In this document: piece after piece, positions 7,655-16,911 of the stretch | Layout: every line of letters begins with the position of its first letter | Numbering within the stretch: the first letter of the stretch is position 1 | DNA from: Nitrospirota bacterium | GTDB lineage: Bacteria; Nitrospirota; Thermodesulfovibrionia; Thermodesulfovibrionales; Dissulfurispiraceae | Length of the DNA stretch: 64,000 nucleotides | Reading direction: 5' to 3' | Assembly (NCBI GenBank): GCA_004321915.1 | Contig: SCQE01000030.1 | Location: forward strand, 1 to 64,000 | Program-made: the position numbers and the translations under genes | The notes under the pieces: model-generated | What the model was told of the DNA's origin: nothing | Database searches by the model: none | The model's input: only the letters and a program-made list of their open reading frames with translations

Positions 7655-10060
7655 CTACTCTTCCGCCGCCCTGCCGATACTGACAACTTTGTCATCGTCG
7701 TCCAGATCCATGAGCTTTACGCCCTGTGTATTTCTTCCCAATACCGAAATGCTCCCGGCCTTTGTCTTTATCAGCTTACCGCCGTTCGTTATCAAAACTA
7801 TCTCGTCATCTTCCTTCACCTGAAGAAGGCCGACGGCCTTGCCGCCTTTTTCGGTCACTTTTATCGAAATGACCCCTTTGCCGCCCCTTCCCTGAACAGA
7901 GTATTGGTCTATGTTAGTCCTTTTGCCCAACCCTTTTTCGGTTACGGTCAACAAGACTGTGCCTTCTTCGACAACATCTGCAGACACAACCGCATCCCCT
8001 TTTTCGAGCCTTATCCCGATAACTCCCCTAGCGGACCTGCCGACAGACCGCACATCTTCTTCTTTAAACCGTATCGATTGTCCATCGTGCGTGCCTATAA
8101 TGAGGTCATTCGTGCCGTTGGTCCTCTTGACCGCAATAAGCTCGTCGCCTTCATCGAGCGTGACTGCAATAATGCCCTTGCTTCTCGGATTTCCGTATTC
8201 TTCGAGCGCCGTCTTTTTTACGATCCCGGCCTTTGTGAACATCACAAGGTATCCGTCCTTGAAATCCTTAACATTCAGGGCGGTAGTTATGCGTTCTCCT
8301 TCCGACAGGGCAAGAAAATTGACCATCGCCTTGCCTTTTGCCGTTCTGCTCGACTCGGGAATATCGTATATTATCTTCCAGTATAGCCTGCCCGAATTGC
8401 TGAAAAAGAGCATGTGGTCGTGCGTCGAGGCTATAAATAAATGTTCGACATAATCCTCTTCGCGGGTCTCCATGCCCTGCAATCCTTTGCCCCCGCGCTT
8501 CTGGCTTCTGAAGATCGAAAGCGGTATCCGTTTTATGTAGCCTTGGTGGGAAATGGTAATCACCATTTCCTCTTTTGTGATGAGGTCGGCCTTGTTAAGG
8601 TCGGCAAGTCCGGCCACTATCTGAGTCCTGCGTTCATCGCCGTATTTGTCCTTTATTTCGAGAAGCTCTTCTTTTATTATCTTCGCCACAAGCGCATCGC
8701 TGCCCAGAATGGCCTTTAGTCTCCCGATCTCCTTTATGATATCTTGGTATTCCGAAACAATCTTTTCGCGCTCAAGCCCGGTCAGTCTCTGGAGCCTCAT
8801 CTCGAGGATCGCTTGGGCTTGGATCTCGGTCAGCGGGTAGTTTTTCATCAGGCCGGTCTTGGCCTCATCAGGATTTTTAGATTTTCTTATTAAGGCGATT
8901 ATCGCATCGAGGTGGTCGAGCGCTACCTTGAGTCCCTCCAATATATGCGCTCTTTCCTCCGCTTTTTTCAGTTCAAAGCGCGTGCGCCTGACAACTATAT
9001 CTTTTCTGTGCTGTATAAAATACCCCAGCATTTCCGGAAGCCTGAGTATTTCGGGCTTGTTCCCGACTATCGCCAGCATATTGATCCCGAAGGTCGATTC
9101 CATCTGGGTATGTTTATAGAGGTTGTTCAGCACAACCTGTGCGATCTCTCCGCGCTTGAGTTCAACCACAACCCTTATTCCGTCCCTGTCCGATTCGTCA
9201 CGGACATCGGAAATGCCCTCTATCCTCTTTTCTCTTACAAGTTCGGCTATCTTCTCGATAAGCCGCGCCTTATTCAGCTGATAAGGGATCTCCGAGATTA
9301 TTATGCTGTCCCCGCCTTTGGCCGCCTCTTCGATTACAGCCCTTGCCCTTACCTTGACCAAGCCCTTTCCGGTCGTATAGGCGTCAATAATCCCTTGTCT
9401 GCCGTGTATGACAGCGCCCGTAGGAAAATCGGGGCCCTTTATAACGGTCATCAAGTCTTCGACGGAAGCGGCCTTGTTTTCAAGGAGCATAACAAGGCCG
9501 TCGATGATCTCCGAGAGATTATGCGGCGGGATATTTGTGGCCATACCTACCGCTATTCCCGAAGAACCGTTTATGAGCAGATTCGGCACTCTTGTAGGAA
9601 GCACAAGCGGCTCTTCGGTCGTTTCGTCAAAGTTAGGGGTGAAATCCACCGTATCTTTATCGATGTCAGCAAGAAGCTCTTCGGCCAGTTTTGCGAGACG
9701 GGCTTCGGTGTATCTGTAAGCTGCGGCAGGGTCGCCGTCGAGCGAACCGAAATTTCCCTGCCCGTCAACGAGCGGGTAGCGCATATTAAAGTCCTGCGCA
9801 AGTCTTACCATGGCATCGTAAACCGCGGAATCTCCGTGCGGGTGATACTTTTTAAGCACTTCGCCGACAACACCGGCGCTTTTCGAATATTTTTTGCCGG
9901 GCAGCAGACCTTCCCGGAACATCGCGTAAAGTATCCTGCGCTGAACAGGCTTAAGCCCGTCCCTTACCTCAGGCAGCGCCCTGCCGATGATTACGCTCAT
10001 GGCGTAATCGAGATAACTTACTTTCATCTCTTCTTCTATGCTTACCGAAGTCTTTGACAT
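7655..10060 (-). CDS. gyrA: DNA gyrase subunit A
   Basis: Complete GyrA, 801 residues. The breakage-reunion domain includes the catalytic tyrosine Y117 in [11 protein letters not shown]. The quinolone-resistance region ([17 protein letters not shown]) has wild-type Ser78 and Asp82. The GyrA box QKRGGKG, diagnostic of gyrase rather than topoisomerase IV, is present at about residue 520, followed by the six-bladed C-terminal wrapping domain. Ribosome site AGAGGATAGGA precedes ATG 10060. gyrB is not in the window. The downstream SfrB-fdhA genes follow at short spacing. Confidence 0.98.
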   Translation of the reverse strand: MSKTSVSIEEEMKVSYLDYAMSVIIGRALPEVRDGLKPVQRRILYAMFREGLLPGKKYSKSAGVVGEVLKKYHPHGDSAVYDAMVRLAQDFNMRYPLVDGQGNFGSLDGDPAAAYRYTEARLAKLAEELLADIDKDTVDFTPNFDETTEEPLVLPTRVPNLLINGSSGIAVGMATNIPPHNLSEIIDGLVMLLENKAASVEDLMTVIKGPDFPTGAVIHGRQGIIDAYTTGKGLVKVRARAVIEEAAKGGDSIIISEIPYQLNKARLIEKIAELVREKRIEGISDVRDESDRDGIRVVVELKRGEIAQVVLNNLYKHTQMESTFGINMLAIVGNKPEILRLPEMLGYFIQHRKDIVVRRTRFELKKAEERAHILEGLKVALDHLDAIIALIRKSKNPDEAKTGLMKNYPLTEIQAQAILEMRLQRLTGLEREKIVSEYQDIIKEIGRLKAILGSDALVAKIIKEELLEIKDKYGDERRTQIVAGLADLNKADLITKEEMVITISHQGYIKRIPLSIFRSQKRGGKGLQGMETREEDYVEHLFIASTHDHMLFFSNSGRLYWKIIYDIPESSRTAKGKAMVNFLALSEGERITTALNVKDFKDGYLVMFTKAGIVKKTALEEYGNPRSKGIIAVTLDEGDELIAVKRTNGTNDLIIGTHDGQSIRFKEEDVRSVGRSARGVIGIRLEKGDAVVSADVVEEGTVLLTVTEKGLGKRTNIDQYSVQGRGGKGVISIKVTEKGGKAVGLLQVKEDDEIVLITNGGKLIKTKAGSISVLGRNTQGVKLMDLDDDDKVVSIGRAAEE

Positions 10061-10154
10061 TAAATCCTATCCTCTCTTATGCCATTGTTAAAAACTTAAT
10101 ATTTTAACACTTTTCAGGCTTCGATTTCATTGTTTTTTGGAAAAACATAAGGTT

Positions 10155-10185
10155 TTGAAACAGATTCGAATAATTACAATATAGT
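10155..10185 (+). promoter_or_regulatory. Possible sigma-70 promoter of the NifA-like gene
   Basis: TTGAAA (10155-10160) could serve as -35, with TATAGT (10180-10185, 19-nt spacing) as -10; TACAAT (10175-10180) is an alternative with 14-nt spacing. The 167-bp divergent gap to gyrA is AT-rich with a run of seven T before the start codon. Neither spacing is ideal. No sigma-54 site was found here. Confidence 0.35.
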
Positions 10186-10227
10186 ATTATTATTTACATT
10201 TTTGTAGTATTTTTTTTAAACTTTACA

Positions 10228-11775
10228 ATGCTCAAAAGCAGCCCGACAATCGAGCTTACCGCCCTATATGAAATAAGCAAACTCCTGGGCGCCTCTTTAA
10301 ACCTTAAGGCGAACATCCGGGGGGTAATGCGCGTGCTTTCGGAATACCTTGACATGAAGCTTGGCACCGTAGCGTTACGCTCGGGCGATGAAATTTCAAT
10401 ACTGGCAGCGCACGGCATGTCGGAAGACGAGATAAAAAAAGGCCGTTACAAACTCGGCGAGGGGATAATAGGCCGGGTGGCCAAAATCGGCTCCCCCATA
10501 GTCATCCCGAATATCGGCGACGAACCGCTGTTTCTTAACAAAACCGGATCGCGCAAAACCGTCCAGCGTGAAAATATCGCCTTTCTCTGCGTCCCTATAA
10601 AATTCAAAAATGAAATCCTCGGGGTAATGAGCGTTGACCGATTGTTCAGGGGGAAAACCGTCTCCTTCGAAGAGGACTTGAGGCTTTTAAAAATAATTGC
10701 GTCGCTTATCGGCCAAGCCGTAAAACTGCACGAAGAGGTCGCAAAAGAGCGCGAAACGCTTATCGAAGCAAAAGAATCTCTGGCCCGGCAGCTCGAAAGC
10801 AAATACAAGGTCGAAAATATGATAGGCAAATCATCGAGGATTGTCGAAGTGTTCGGGGAGATCCACAGGGTCGCGCCCTCTCGCGCCAATGTGCTTCTGC
10901 GTGGTGAAAGCGGGACCGGCAAAGAACTCGTCGCAAAGGCGATACATTTCATGAGCCCGCGAAGCAAGGGGCCTTTTATAAAGTTCAATTGCGCCTCCAT
11001 CCCCGAAGGGCTCTTGGAATCCGAACTTTTCGGCCATGAAAAAGGCGCATTCACCGGAGCGATGATCGCCAGAAAAGGCCGGTTTGAGCTTGCCGATAAA
11101 GGGACCATATTTTTGGACGAGATCGGCGACCTGCCGCTCGCCCTCCAGCCCAAGATCCTGCGGGTCCTTCAGGAAAAAGAATTCGAGCGGGTGGGCGGAG
11201 AAAAAACCATATCCGCGGATGTCAGGCTGATAGCCGCCACAAGCAGAAATCTCGAGGACCTTGTGGCCAAAGGCATTTTCAGGGAAGACCTTTATTACAG
11301 ACTTAATGTGGTGCCTGTTTTCCTGCCGGCGCTGAGAGAACGAAAGGAGGACATCCAGCTTCTTATAGAACATTTCCTCAAAAAATACAACAATGAAAAC
11401 GCCAAATCCCTCAAGATTACGCCTTCTGCGATAGATATACTCTCGGCCTACGACTGGCCGGGCAATGTCAGGGAACTCGAAAACACGATCGAACGGCTCG
11501 TAGTAATGTCGTCGGGCGCTAAAATCGCGGCTTCGGACATTCCAGCCGATATAAGGGACAAATCCGCGGGTTCCAGATACGGGATCCAACTGAAAGATGC
11601 GCTGCCTTCGGCCGTAAAAGACATAGAACGGCTGAGGATACTGGACGCCTTGCAGAAAACAAACGGCGTACACGCAAAAGCGGCACGGCTGCTGGGCCTC
11701 ACCTCGCGACAGATCGGGTACAAAATAAAAAAATACGGTATTGAGTGGAAAGCCGACTGGCCCGCTTCCCCGTGA
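10228..11775 (+). CDS. NifA-like sigma-54-dependent activator (GAF-AAA+-Fis HTH)
   Basis: A 515-residue enhancer-binding protein. Residues of about 10-165 form a GAF sensor domain ([33 protein letters not shown]). After a coiled linker comes the AAA+ domain with Walker A GESGTGKE (226-233), the sigma-54 contact loop GAFTGA (273-278), Walker B ([13 protein letters not shown]) and a PGNVREL motif. The C-terminal Fis-type helix-turn-helix reads [22 protein letters not shown], very like NifA. No nif genes are nearby, so the target regulon is unknown. The GAF domain could sense redox or a small ligand. No clear Shine-Dalgarno precedes ATG 10228. The stop overlaps the parA start. Confidence 0.85.
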   Translation: MLKSSPTIELTALYEISKLLGASLNLKANIRGVMRVLSEYLDMKLGTVALRSGDEISILAAHGMSEDEIKKGRYKLGEGIIGRVAKIGSPIVIPNIGDEPLFLNKTGSRKTVQRENIAFLCVPIKFKNEILGVMSVDRLFRGKTVSFEEDLRLLKIIASLIGQAVKLHEEVAKERETLIEAKESLARQLESKYKVENMIGKSSRIVEVFGEIHRVAPSRANVLLRGESGTGKELVAKAIHFMSPRSKGPFIKFNCASIPEGLLESELFGHEKGAFTGAMIARKGRFELADKGTIFLDEIGDLPLALQPKILRVLQEKEFERVGGEKTISADVRLIAATSRNLEDLVAKGIFREDLYYRLNVVPVFLPALRERKEDIQLLIEHFLKKYNNENAKSLKITPSAIDILSAYDWPGNVRELENTIERLVVMSSGAKIAASDIPADIRDKSAGSRYGIQLKDALPSAVKDIERLRILDALQKTNGVHAKAARLLGLTSRQIGYKIKKYGIEWKADWPASP

Positions 11776-12551
11776 ATAAAGTAATCGCTATAACAAACCA
11801 AAAAGGCGGAGTTGGGAAAACAACAACCTCTATAAACCTCTCGGCCTCGCTTGCGCTCGCCGGCGAAGAAATTCTTGTTATCGATTCGGACCCGCAGGGC
11901 AATCTTACAAGCGGACTCGGGATAAAAAAAGAGAACATAAAAAACAGTCTTTACGAAATGTATTCGGGCAGGGCCTCTGTAGAAGAAATCATGACCCAGA
12001 CCATGATCCCCAATCTTTATATCCTGCCGACCTCCATGGACCTTTTTGCGGCAGAAATAGAACTGCTTGAGCGGCCCGACAGGGAAAACACGCTGAGGAA
12101 CATCCTGCAGCCGTTAAGAAGCCGCTTTAGATACGTTTTTATCGATTGCCCCCCGTCTTTCGGTCTGTTGACCTTAAACGCGCTGGTAGCATCCGACTCC
12201 GTGCTTGTGCCTGTTCAGTGCGAGTTTTTCGCGCTCGAAGGGCTCAGCCTTTTGATCAAACTGCTGTGGCGAATACGCGGCGGGTTCAACGAGGGCCTTT
12301 CGCTCGAAGGCATTGTCCTCACAATGTACAACAGGCATCTTTCCCTATCGCAGCAGATAGCGGAAGACGTGCGTAATGTATTCAAGTCGAAGGTCTATGA
12401 CACAGTAATTCCAAGAAACGTCGTGCTTGCAGAGGCCCCGAGTTTCGGCAAGCCCGCAGTACTCTACTCACCGAATGCCACCGGCTCGCAGAGCTACATC
12501 GCGCTAGCCAAAGAAATTTTAAACGACAATAATTTGTTGTTTAAAAACTGA
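11772..12551 (+). CDS. parA: ParA/Soj-family chromosome-partitioning ATPase
   Basis: A deviant-Walker ATPase of 259 residues: [20 protein letters not shown] (Walker A near the N-terminus), VIDSDPQGN (A') and FIDCPPSFG (B). ParA proteins begin directly before the Walker loop, so I chose GTG 11772, which overlaps the preceding stop as GTGA. An upstream GTG at 11745 would add nine residues. No parB, gidA or gidB is adjacent, unlike the usual rsmG-parA-parB cluster. It may be an orphan ParA or a positioning protein acting on another cargo. Its TGA stop is the first part of the left arm of a repeat element (12549-12683). Confidence 0.85.
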   Translation: MNKVIAITNQKGGVGKTTTSINLSASLALAGEEILVIDSDPQGNLTSGLGIKKENIKNSLYEMYSGRASVEEIMTQTMIPNLYILPTSMDLFAAEIELLERPDRENTLRNILQPLRSRFRYVFIDCPPSFGLLTLNALVASDSVLVPVQCEFFALEGLSLLIKLLWRIRGGFNEGLSLEGIVLTMYNRHLSLSQQIAEDVRNVFKSKVYDTVIPRNVVLAEAPSFGKPAVLYSPNATGSQSYIALAKEILNDNNLLFKN

Positions 12552-12683
12552 CGGACTCGTAAAAAGTCTTTTTTAAGGCCGTCATTCCCGAAATCCTTAA
12601 TCGGGAACCCAGTCTTTTCAAGTAATTGCTTACGCTCCGGATACCCGCCTTCGCGGGTATGACGACTTTTTACGACTTCGTCA
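12549..12683. repeat. Complete 135-bp MITE-like inverted-repeat element
   Basis: The left arm TGACGGACTCGTAAAAAGTC (12549-12568) matches the reverse complement of the right arm (12664-12683) at 17 of 20 positions. The interior holds GTCATTCCCG and GGATACCCGCCTTCGCGGGT, the same modules as at position 1. The parA stop codon is part of the left arm. The element separates parA from the convergent minus-strand operon and could fold into a transcript-ending structure for both. It encodes no protein. Confidence 0.8.
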
Positions 12684-12730
12684 AAACATAACCTGCGCAA
12701 ATCACAATCAGATTTAATTTTTGGAAGCCG

Positions 12731-13462
12731 CTATAGCTTGCCGCAGACAGGGCAGTCAGGATCGCGATACGCCTTGAACTTCCTGAATTCCACCTTGGTC
12801 CCTTCCCAGACAAGGATCTTGTTCTTTATATTGTCTCCGACGCCCGCCAGAAATTTTATAGCCTCAAGAGCCTGAAGACAGCCGATAACTCCGGGTGTGG
12901 CCCCCACCACAGGGAAGACCTCTTTGGGAGGAGACTCCGGAAAGATACATGCAAGACATGGCGTTTCCGGGACTTTTATAAAGGTCAGCCTCCCGTCCAT
13001 GCCCCAGATGCTTCCATGCACGAGCGGTATTTTCTTTCTTATCGCGCATTCGTTCAGAACATAACGGGTCGGGAAGTTGTCCATGCAGTCCATTATAAGG
13101 TCTGCGTCCCCGACGAGTTCGTCCACGTTTTCGGCCACAATCTTGTCGGTTATGGCGGTAATATTTATACCCGGATTGAGTTCGCCCAAAGTGTGTTTGC
13201 CGGATACGGCCTTGTTTGTCCCGATCCTGTCGTGATTGTGCAAAATCTGACGGTTCAGGTTCGACATGTCAGGAGAATCGAAATCGCATATCCTGATGTT
13301 TCCAATTCCGGCAACAGCAAGATATATCGAAACAGGAGAACCCAACCCCCCCGCCCCCGCAATAAAAACAGTGGATTTTTTAAGTTTTTCCTGCGTTCCG
13401 CTACCCCACCCCTCCATCATCATCTGACGGGTATAGCGTTTGAGTTCGTCATCCGTAAGCAT
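12731..13462 (-). CDS. MoeB/ThiF/HesA-family adenylyltransferase
   Basis: An E1-like enzyme of 243 residues that adenylates the C-terminus of a ubiquitin-like sulfur carrier (MoaD or ThiS). Visible motifs are RYTRQMMMEGWG at the N-terminus, the nucleotide loop GAGGLGSP, the acidic IRICDFD, NLNRQILH, and DCMDNFPTRYVLN. Zinc is bound by CLAC and CPVCG near the C-terminus. There is no rhodanese domain. Neither a moa nor a thi gene is adjacent, so its partner cannot be told. Given the molybdo-enzyme FdhA in the window, a MoeB role is plausible. The trpS stop lies about 15 bp upstream. Confidence 0.88.
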   Translation of the reverse strand: MLTDDELKRYTRQMMMEGWGSGTQEKLKKSTVFIAGAGGLGSPVSIYLAVAGIGNIRICDFDSPDMSNLNRQILHNHDRIGTNKAVSGKHTLGELNPGINITAITDKIVAENVDELVGDADLIMDCMDNFPTRYVLNECAIRKKIPLVHGSIWGMDGRLTFIKVPETPCLACIFPESPPKEVFPVVGATPGVIGCLQALEAIKFLAGVGDNIKNKILVWEGTKVEFRKFKAYRDPDCPVCGKL

Positions 13463-13477
13463 TTTTGTTACCTCCTG

Positions 13478-14464
13478 TTAGCCTAGTCCCATGGCTTCTC
13501 TTACGAGAATAAGGGTCTGTTCCGCTTCCCTCATGGCTTTTTTGTTCCCCTCGGCTATTATATCAGAAATAATTTCGGGCTTGTTCTGCAGCTCCGCCCT
13601 TTTGTCCCAGATAGGCTCGAGATAGGCAAAAATATTTTTTATCAGCACTTTCTTGCAGTCTATACACCCGATGCCCGCGCTCCTGCAGCCTTCGGCAACC
13701 TGCTGCTGCTCCTCTTGGGATGAAAAAATCTTATGCAGATGAAAGACCGGAGAAAGCTCCGGATCCCCCACATCCGTGCGCCTCTTTCTTGCAGGGTCGG
13801 TCATCATTGTCCGTATCTTCTGCTCAACGACCGAAGGCCCGTCGCTGAGATACACCGCATTATCGTAGCTCTTCGACATTTTTCTGCCGTCGAGCCCCGG
13901 CACCTTCGGGAATTTGGTAAGCAACCCTTCGGGTTCGGGAAACACTTCAGCGTAAAGGTGGTTAAACCGCCTTGCGATTTCACGCGATATTTCGAGATGC
14001 GGCATCTGGTCTATACCTACAGGCACATGCTTCGCCCTATAGATTATTATGTCGGCGGTCTGGAGTACAGGATAGCCCAGAAAGCCGTAAGTCGAAAGGT
14101 CCCTGTCCTGAAGCTGCTCCTGCTTTTCTTTGTATGTCGGCACCCTTTCGAGCCATCCCACAGGCGTTATCATCGAGAGAAGCAGATGCAGTTCGGCATG
14201 CTGCGGCACCATAGACTGGACAAAAATCGTGCTTTTCTCAGGGTCGAGTCCGGCCGCGATAAAATTTATGAGCAGGTCTTTTACGCTTTCTTTAATAGCG
14301 GACGAGTTTGCGTATCCTGTGGTAAGCGCATGCCAGTCAGCCACAAAATAGTAGCATTCGTATTTTTCCTGAAGCGAAACCCAATTTCTTAACGCCCCTA
14401 CAAGATTCCCTAAATGCAGCTTTCCGCTCGCCTGCATGCCGCTGAGCACTCTATCTCTATTCAC
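13478..14464 (-). CDS. trpS: Tryptophan-tRNA ligase
   Basis: A class Ic synthetase of 328 residues, normal length. The HIGH-type motif is GKLHLGN near residue 15 and the KMSKS loop is GRKMSKSYDN near residue 195. The start is GTG 14464, supported by GAGGTGATC just upstream. It follows the M50 protease gene by 9 bp in the same operon. The C-terminal region is complete. Confidence 0.97.
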   Translation of the reverse strand: MNRDRVLSGMQASGKLHLGNLVGALRNWVSLQEKYECYYFVADWHALTTGYANSSAIKESVKDLLINFIAAGLDPEKSTIFVQSMVPQHAELHLLLSMITPVGWLERVPTYKEKQEQLQDRDLSTYGFLGYPVLQTADIIIYRAKHVPVGIDQMPHLEISREIARRFNHLYAEVFPEPEGLLTKFPKVPGLDGRKMSKSYDNAVYLSDGPSVVEQKIRTMMTDPARKRRTDVGDPELSPVFHLHKIFSSQEEQQQVAEGCRSAGIGCIDCKKVLIKNIFAYLEPIWDKRAELQNKPEIISDIIAEGNKKAMREAEQTLILVREAMGLG

Positions 14465-14473
14465 TTGATCACC

Positions 14474-15142
14474 TCACAACATACCTATTATGTTCATAAA
14501 AAGCCTCGCAAGAGGCATTATAAGATAGCTTGAGAAGCCGGTGGCAACGAGCAGCAGCACTATTATCATGCCGTAAGGCTCTATCTTGCTGTAGGCCGCA
14601 GCCTGTCTGTAGGGCAGGAAGCCCATGATGACCCTGCCCCCGTCCAACGGGGGTATCGGCAAAAGATTGAAAGAGGCGAGTATCACATTCATGGTAACGC
14701 TCGCGGTAAGCATCATTGCAACGGGTTTCAGAATTTTGTCCAAGGCCTCTGCAGAAAAAAACTCGACGGACGGTATTAAAATATATTTCAAAGTTATAAT
14801 GCTAGCCGCCGCAACGATCAGATTGGCGACAGGCCCGGCAGCGGCCGATATCGCCATGTCCCTCTTCGGGTTTTTAAAGTTTGCCGGATTTATCGGCACC
14901 GGCTTTGCGTATCCGAACATAAACTGCCCGTTCGAAAAAACCAGCAGCATTATCGGCATGATCACCGTGCCGAACGGGTCTATATGAGATACGGGGTTCA
15001 GCGTCAGTCTGCCGAGCATTTTTGCGGTAGGGTCTCCCAGCCTCCACGCAACATAACCGTGAGAAACCTCATGCAGTATTATCGCTATCAATATCGGCAC
15101 TGCGGAAATTGCGACCTGTCTTATAATCTGTTCCAGTTCCAT
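14474..15142 (-). CDS. Site-2 protease family membrane metalloprotease (M50)
   Basis: A polytopic intramembrane zinc protease of 222 residues in the YwhC/RseP-like small subgroup. The zinc motif HEVSHGYVAWRLGD lies in the first membrane helix and the second metal/active-site motif is FNLLPIPPLDGGRV. AAAGPVANLIVAA is a third family signature. About five to six hydrophobic segments are visible; there is no PDZ domain. It lies between a kinase-like gene and trpS with gaps of 3 and 9 bp. A substrate is not evident. Confidence 0.93.
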   Translation of the reverse strand: MELEQIIRQVAISAVPILIAIILHEVSHGYVAWRLGDPTAKMLGRLTLNPVSHIDPFGTVIMPIMLLVFSNGQFMFGYAKPVPINPANFKNPKRDMAISAAAGPVANLIVAAASIITLKYILIPSVEFFSAEALDKILKPVAMMLTASVTMNVILASFNLLPIPPLDGGRVIMGFLPYRQAAAYSKIEPYGMIIVLLLVATGFSSYLIMPLARLFMNIIGML

Positions 15143-15145
15143 TTT

Positions 15146-16900
15146 TTAGTTCGCCTCCCCTGCACATTCGCAGGCAAATACGGGCCCTCCAACCTTCCAT
15201 ATAAACTCAAAATTGCAAAGTATGACCACAGGCCCTCCGTTGTCATCTTTCATAAAGTTCCCGTCCTCATCCACAGCAAGCAGGAGGTCGTTGGCCTTAA
15301 GCAGCGAGCCGTCATAGCCCGCATCCGCCAGCCTTTGTTTGGTCTTTTCCAGCAGCCTTTGGCACTGCGCCTCGTCAACAATGCCTTTATACGGGGCCTT
15401 TGACAGGTCCAGCGGCATGTACAAAGCCTCCGCCTGTCTTGCAACCAGATGATCGGGGCCGTTGTAATACCCGCGAATCGTTATATAGTTATGGCTTTCC
15501 TGAAGAATAGGGTTCCCTTCGGGATCGAGGATATCTTTGTGGCTGTCGTATTTTCTCCGGTCGCTCGAAGCCTCTATTTTGGGCACTCCGGTCATGTATA
15601 TCGCCCTGATATAAACCGACGGAATGCCGAGCCGGTTCAGTTTGTGCGATACGGCGAACTCTTCGAACGGGCTGTTTATTCCGTATTTTATGATCTTCGA
15701 ATTCTCTTCGTTCCCTTCATCTCCGCCCGCAGGCATTTCGCCGACACGCGAGGCCTTCCAGACAAGACGAATGTTGTCTTTTGTAATGGTGTAGAAGACC
15801 TCTTTGGTCTCCGACAGTTTGAGCGACGGTGTTTTCCTCCACCTTTCAGGGAGAAAGTAATCGAACAACCGGGCGTTTCTTCCGACCACCCACAAATGGC
15901 CGCCCGTGCTTTCGGCATGGCCGTAAATATACGGGACGCCCAAAATCTCGGCATAAGAAAGGTGCGGGGGCAACGGCGTAGGCTTGAAACGGTCCCGCTG
16001 ATCGTCAAGATACGAATGTCTTCTTGTGGATTTTACGTCCTCCTCATGCTCCTTTGTCCGGAGCAAAAGCTCATAATCGATCACCGAATATTGCCCTTCA
16101 TCTATCAGCCTGTAGATCAATTCGACCTGCTCTTTTACCGGATCTATTTTGTGCTCCTGCCCGACTTTGGCGATCCTTTCACTGTCGTCTTCGCTGAGCA
16201 CGATATGCTCAGGCTTCATGTCCGCAACAAGAAAACCTTTTTTGTCCATGTCGATTATGGCCTTGTGCGTGAGCGTCTTAAGGTGATGTACGAGTTCTTC
16301 ATGATTTATGTCGATATGTTCGAAAAGTTCGGTCAAATTTTTGCCTCTTATCCATTCGTAGATGAGCTTGTACTCCTTAAGGATGTCCAAGTCGATGCCC
16401 GGATGTTTCGCCCTTATACGGTTTATCTTTGCCCTAGACCTGCCGCTCTGCCATAGCTGCATACGTTCCGGAGGCATATAAATGGCCATCGGCCGTTGCG
16501 TTTTGACCTTCATGTTTTTAGGACCGTAAAGGCCGTCTCTCATCTCGAATACCAAAGAGAACTCTTCCCACGGACTGTTGAACTCGGCATCGCAAAATTC
16601 CTGCAGCGTGTGGGTGTCTATGGGGACATCCTCCCCGACCCGGCAGGTCTTCACAACAAGATCGAGACTTTTGCCCTCAACCTCTTTTGTCTGGACCCTG
16701 TAAACCGAGCTCGTTCCCTTCAATCTGACCTTATGCTTGTCAAACCAGTGCTTTTCATGCCAGTTCTCGATCTGAAAATGCTCCTGATACTGCTCGGCAA
16801 AACGCGTCAGATATAAATCTCCGCCGTCGCCGGTCTTGGAGTGGACATACACCGCTCCCAGAACATTAACAAGCGATTTTTTAGGGGCTGTTTTTTCCAA
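15146..16900 (-). CDS. Tandem protein-kinase-fold protein (active-like plus degenerate copy), partner of pckG
   Basis: A 584-residue protein I do not recognise as a named family. It contains two copies of one unit, about 12-300 and 317-570. Copy 1 begins NVLGAVYVHS..GGDLYL and copy 2 EILGVPYIYG..GGHLWVV. Copy 1 then has LVVKTCRVGED (Lys84), SPWEEF (Glu112/113), the catalytic-loop-like FLVADMKPEHIVL (Asp227, Lys229) and VIDYELL (Asp275, the DFG position). These are the invariant elements of protein-kinase folds. Copy 2 keeps LVWKASRVGEM (Lys382) and SPFEEF but has no catalytic Asp, and Asn563 replaces the metal Asp (VILCNFEF). The start is TTG 16900: an in-frame stop lies just upstream and the next Met is residue 120. 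It begins 11 bp after the pckG stop, so a role in controlling PEP carboxykinase or gluconeogenesis is possible but is inference only. Confidence 0.75.
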   Translation of the reverse strand: MEKTAPKKSLVNVLGAVYVHSKTGDGGDLYLTRFAEQYQEHFQIENWHEKHWFDKHKVRLKGTSSVYRVQTKEVEGKSLDLVVKTCRVGEDVPIDTHTLQEFCDAEFNSPWEEFSLVFEMRDGLYGPKNMKVKTQRPMAIYMPPERMQLWQSGRSRAKINRIRAKHPGIDLDILKEYKLIYEWIRGKNLTELFEHIDINHEELVHHLKTLTHKAIIDMDKKGFLVADMKPEHIVLSEDDSERIAKVGQEHKIDPVKEQVELIYRLIDEGQYSVIDYELLLRTKEHEEDVKSTRRHSYLDDQRDRFKPTPLPPHLSYAEILGVPYIYGHAESTGGHLWVVGRNARLFDYFLPERWRKTPSLKLSETKEVFYTITKDNIRLVWKASRVGEMPAGGDEGNEENSKIIKYGINSPFEEFAVSHKLNRLGIPSVYIRAIYMTGVPKIEASSDRRKYDSHKDILDPEGNPILQESHNYITIRGYYNGPDHLVARQAEALYMPLDLSKAPYKGIVDEAQCQRLLEKTKQRLADAGYDGSLLKANDLLLAVDEDGNFMKDDNGGPVVILCNFEFIWKVGGPVFACECAGEAN

Positions 16901-16911
16901 AAGCTACGACA

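Noticed and set aside
8912-10057. Long plus-strand open frame opposite gyrA
   Set aside because: It is the antisense shadow of gyrA codons; its translation shows no domain and gyrA is certain.
15449-16456. Plus-strand open frame opposite the kinase-like gene
   Set aside because: Antisense shadow; the minus strand shows an internal duplication with kinase motifs, which only a real gene would.
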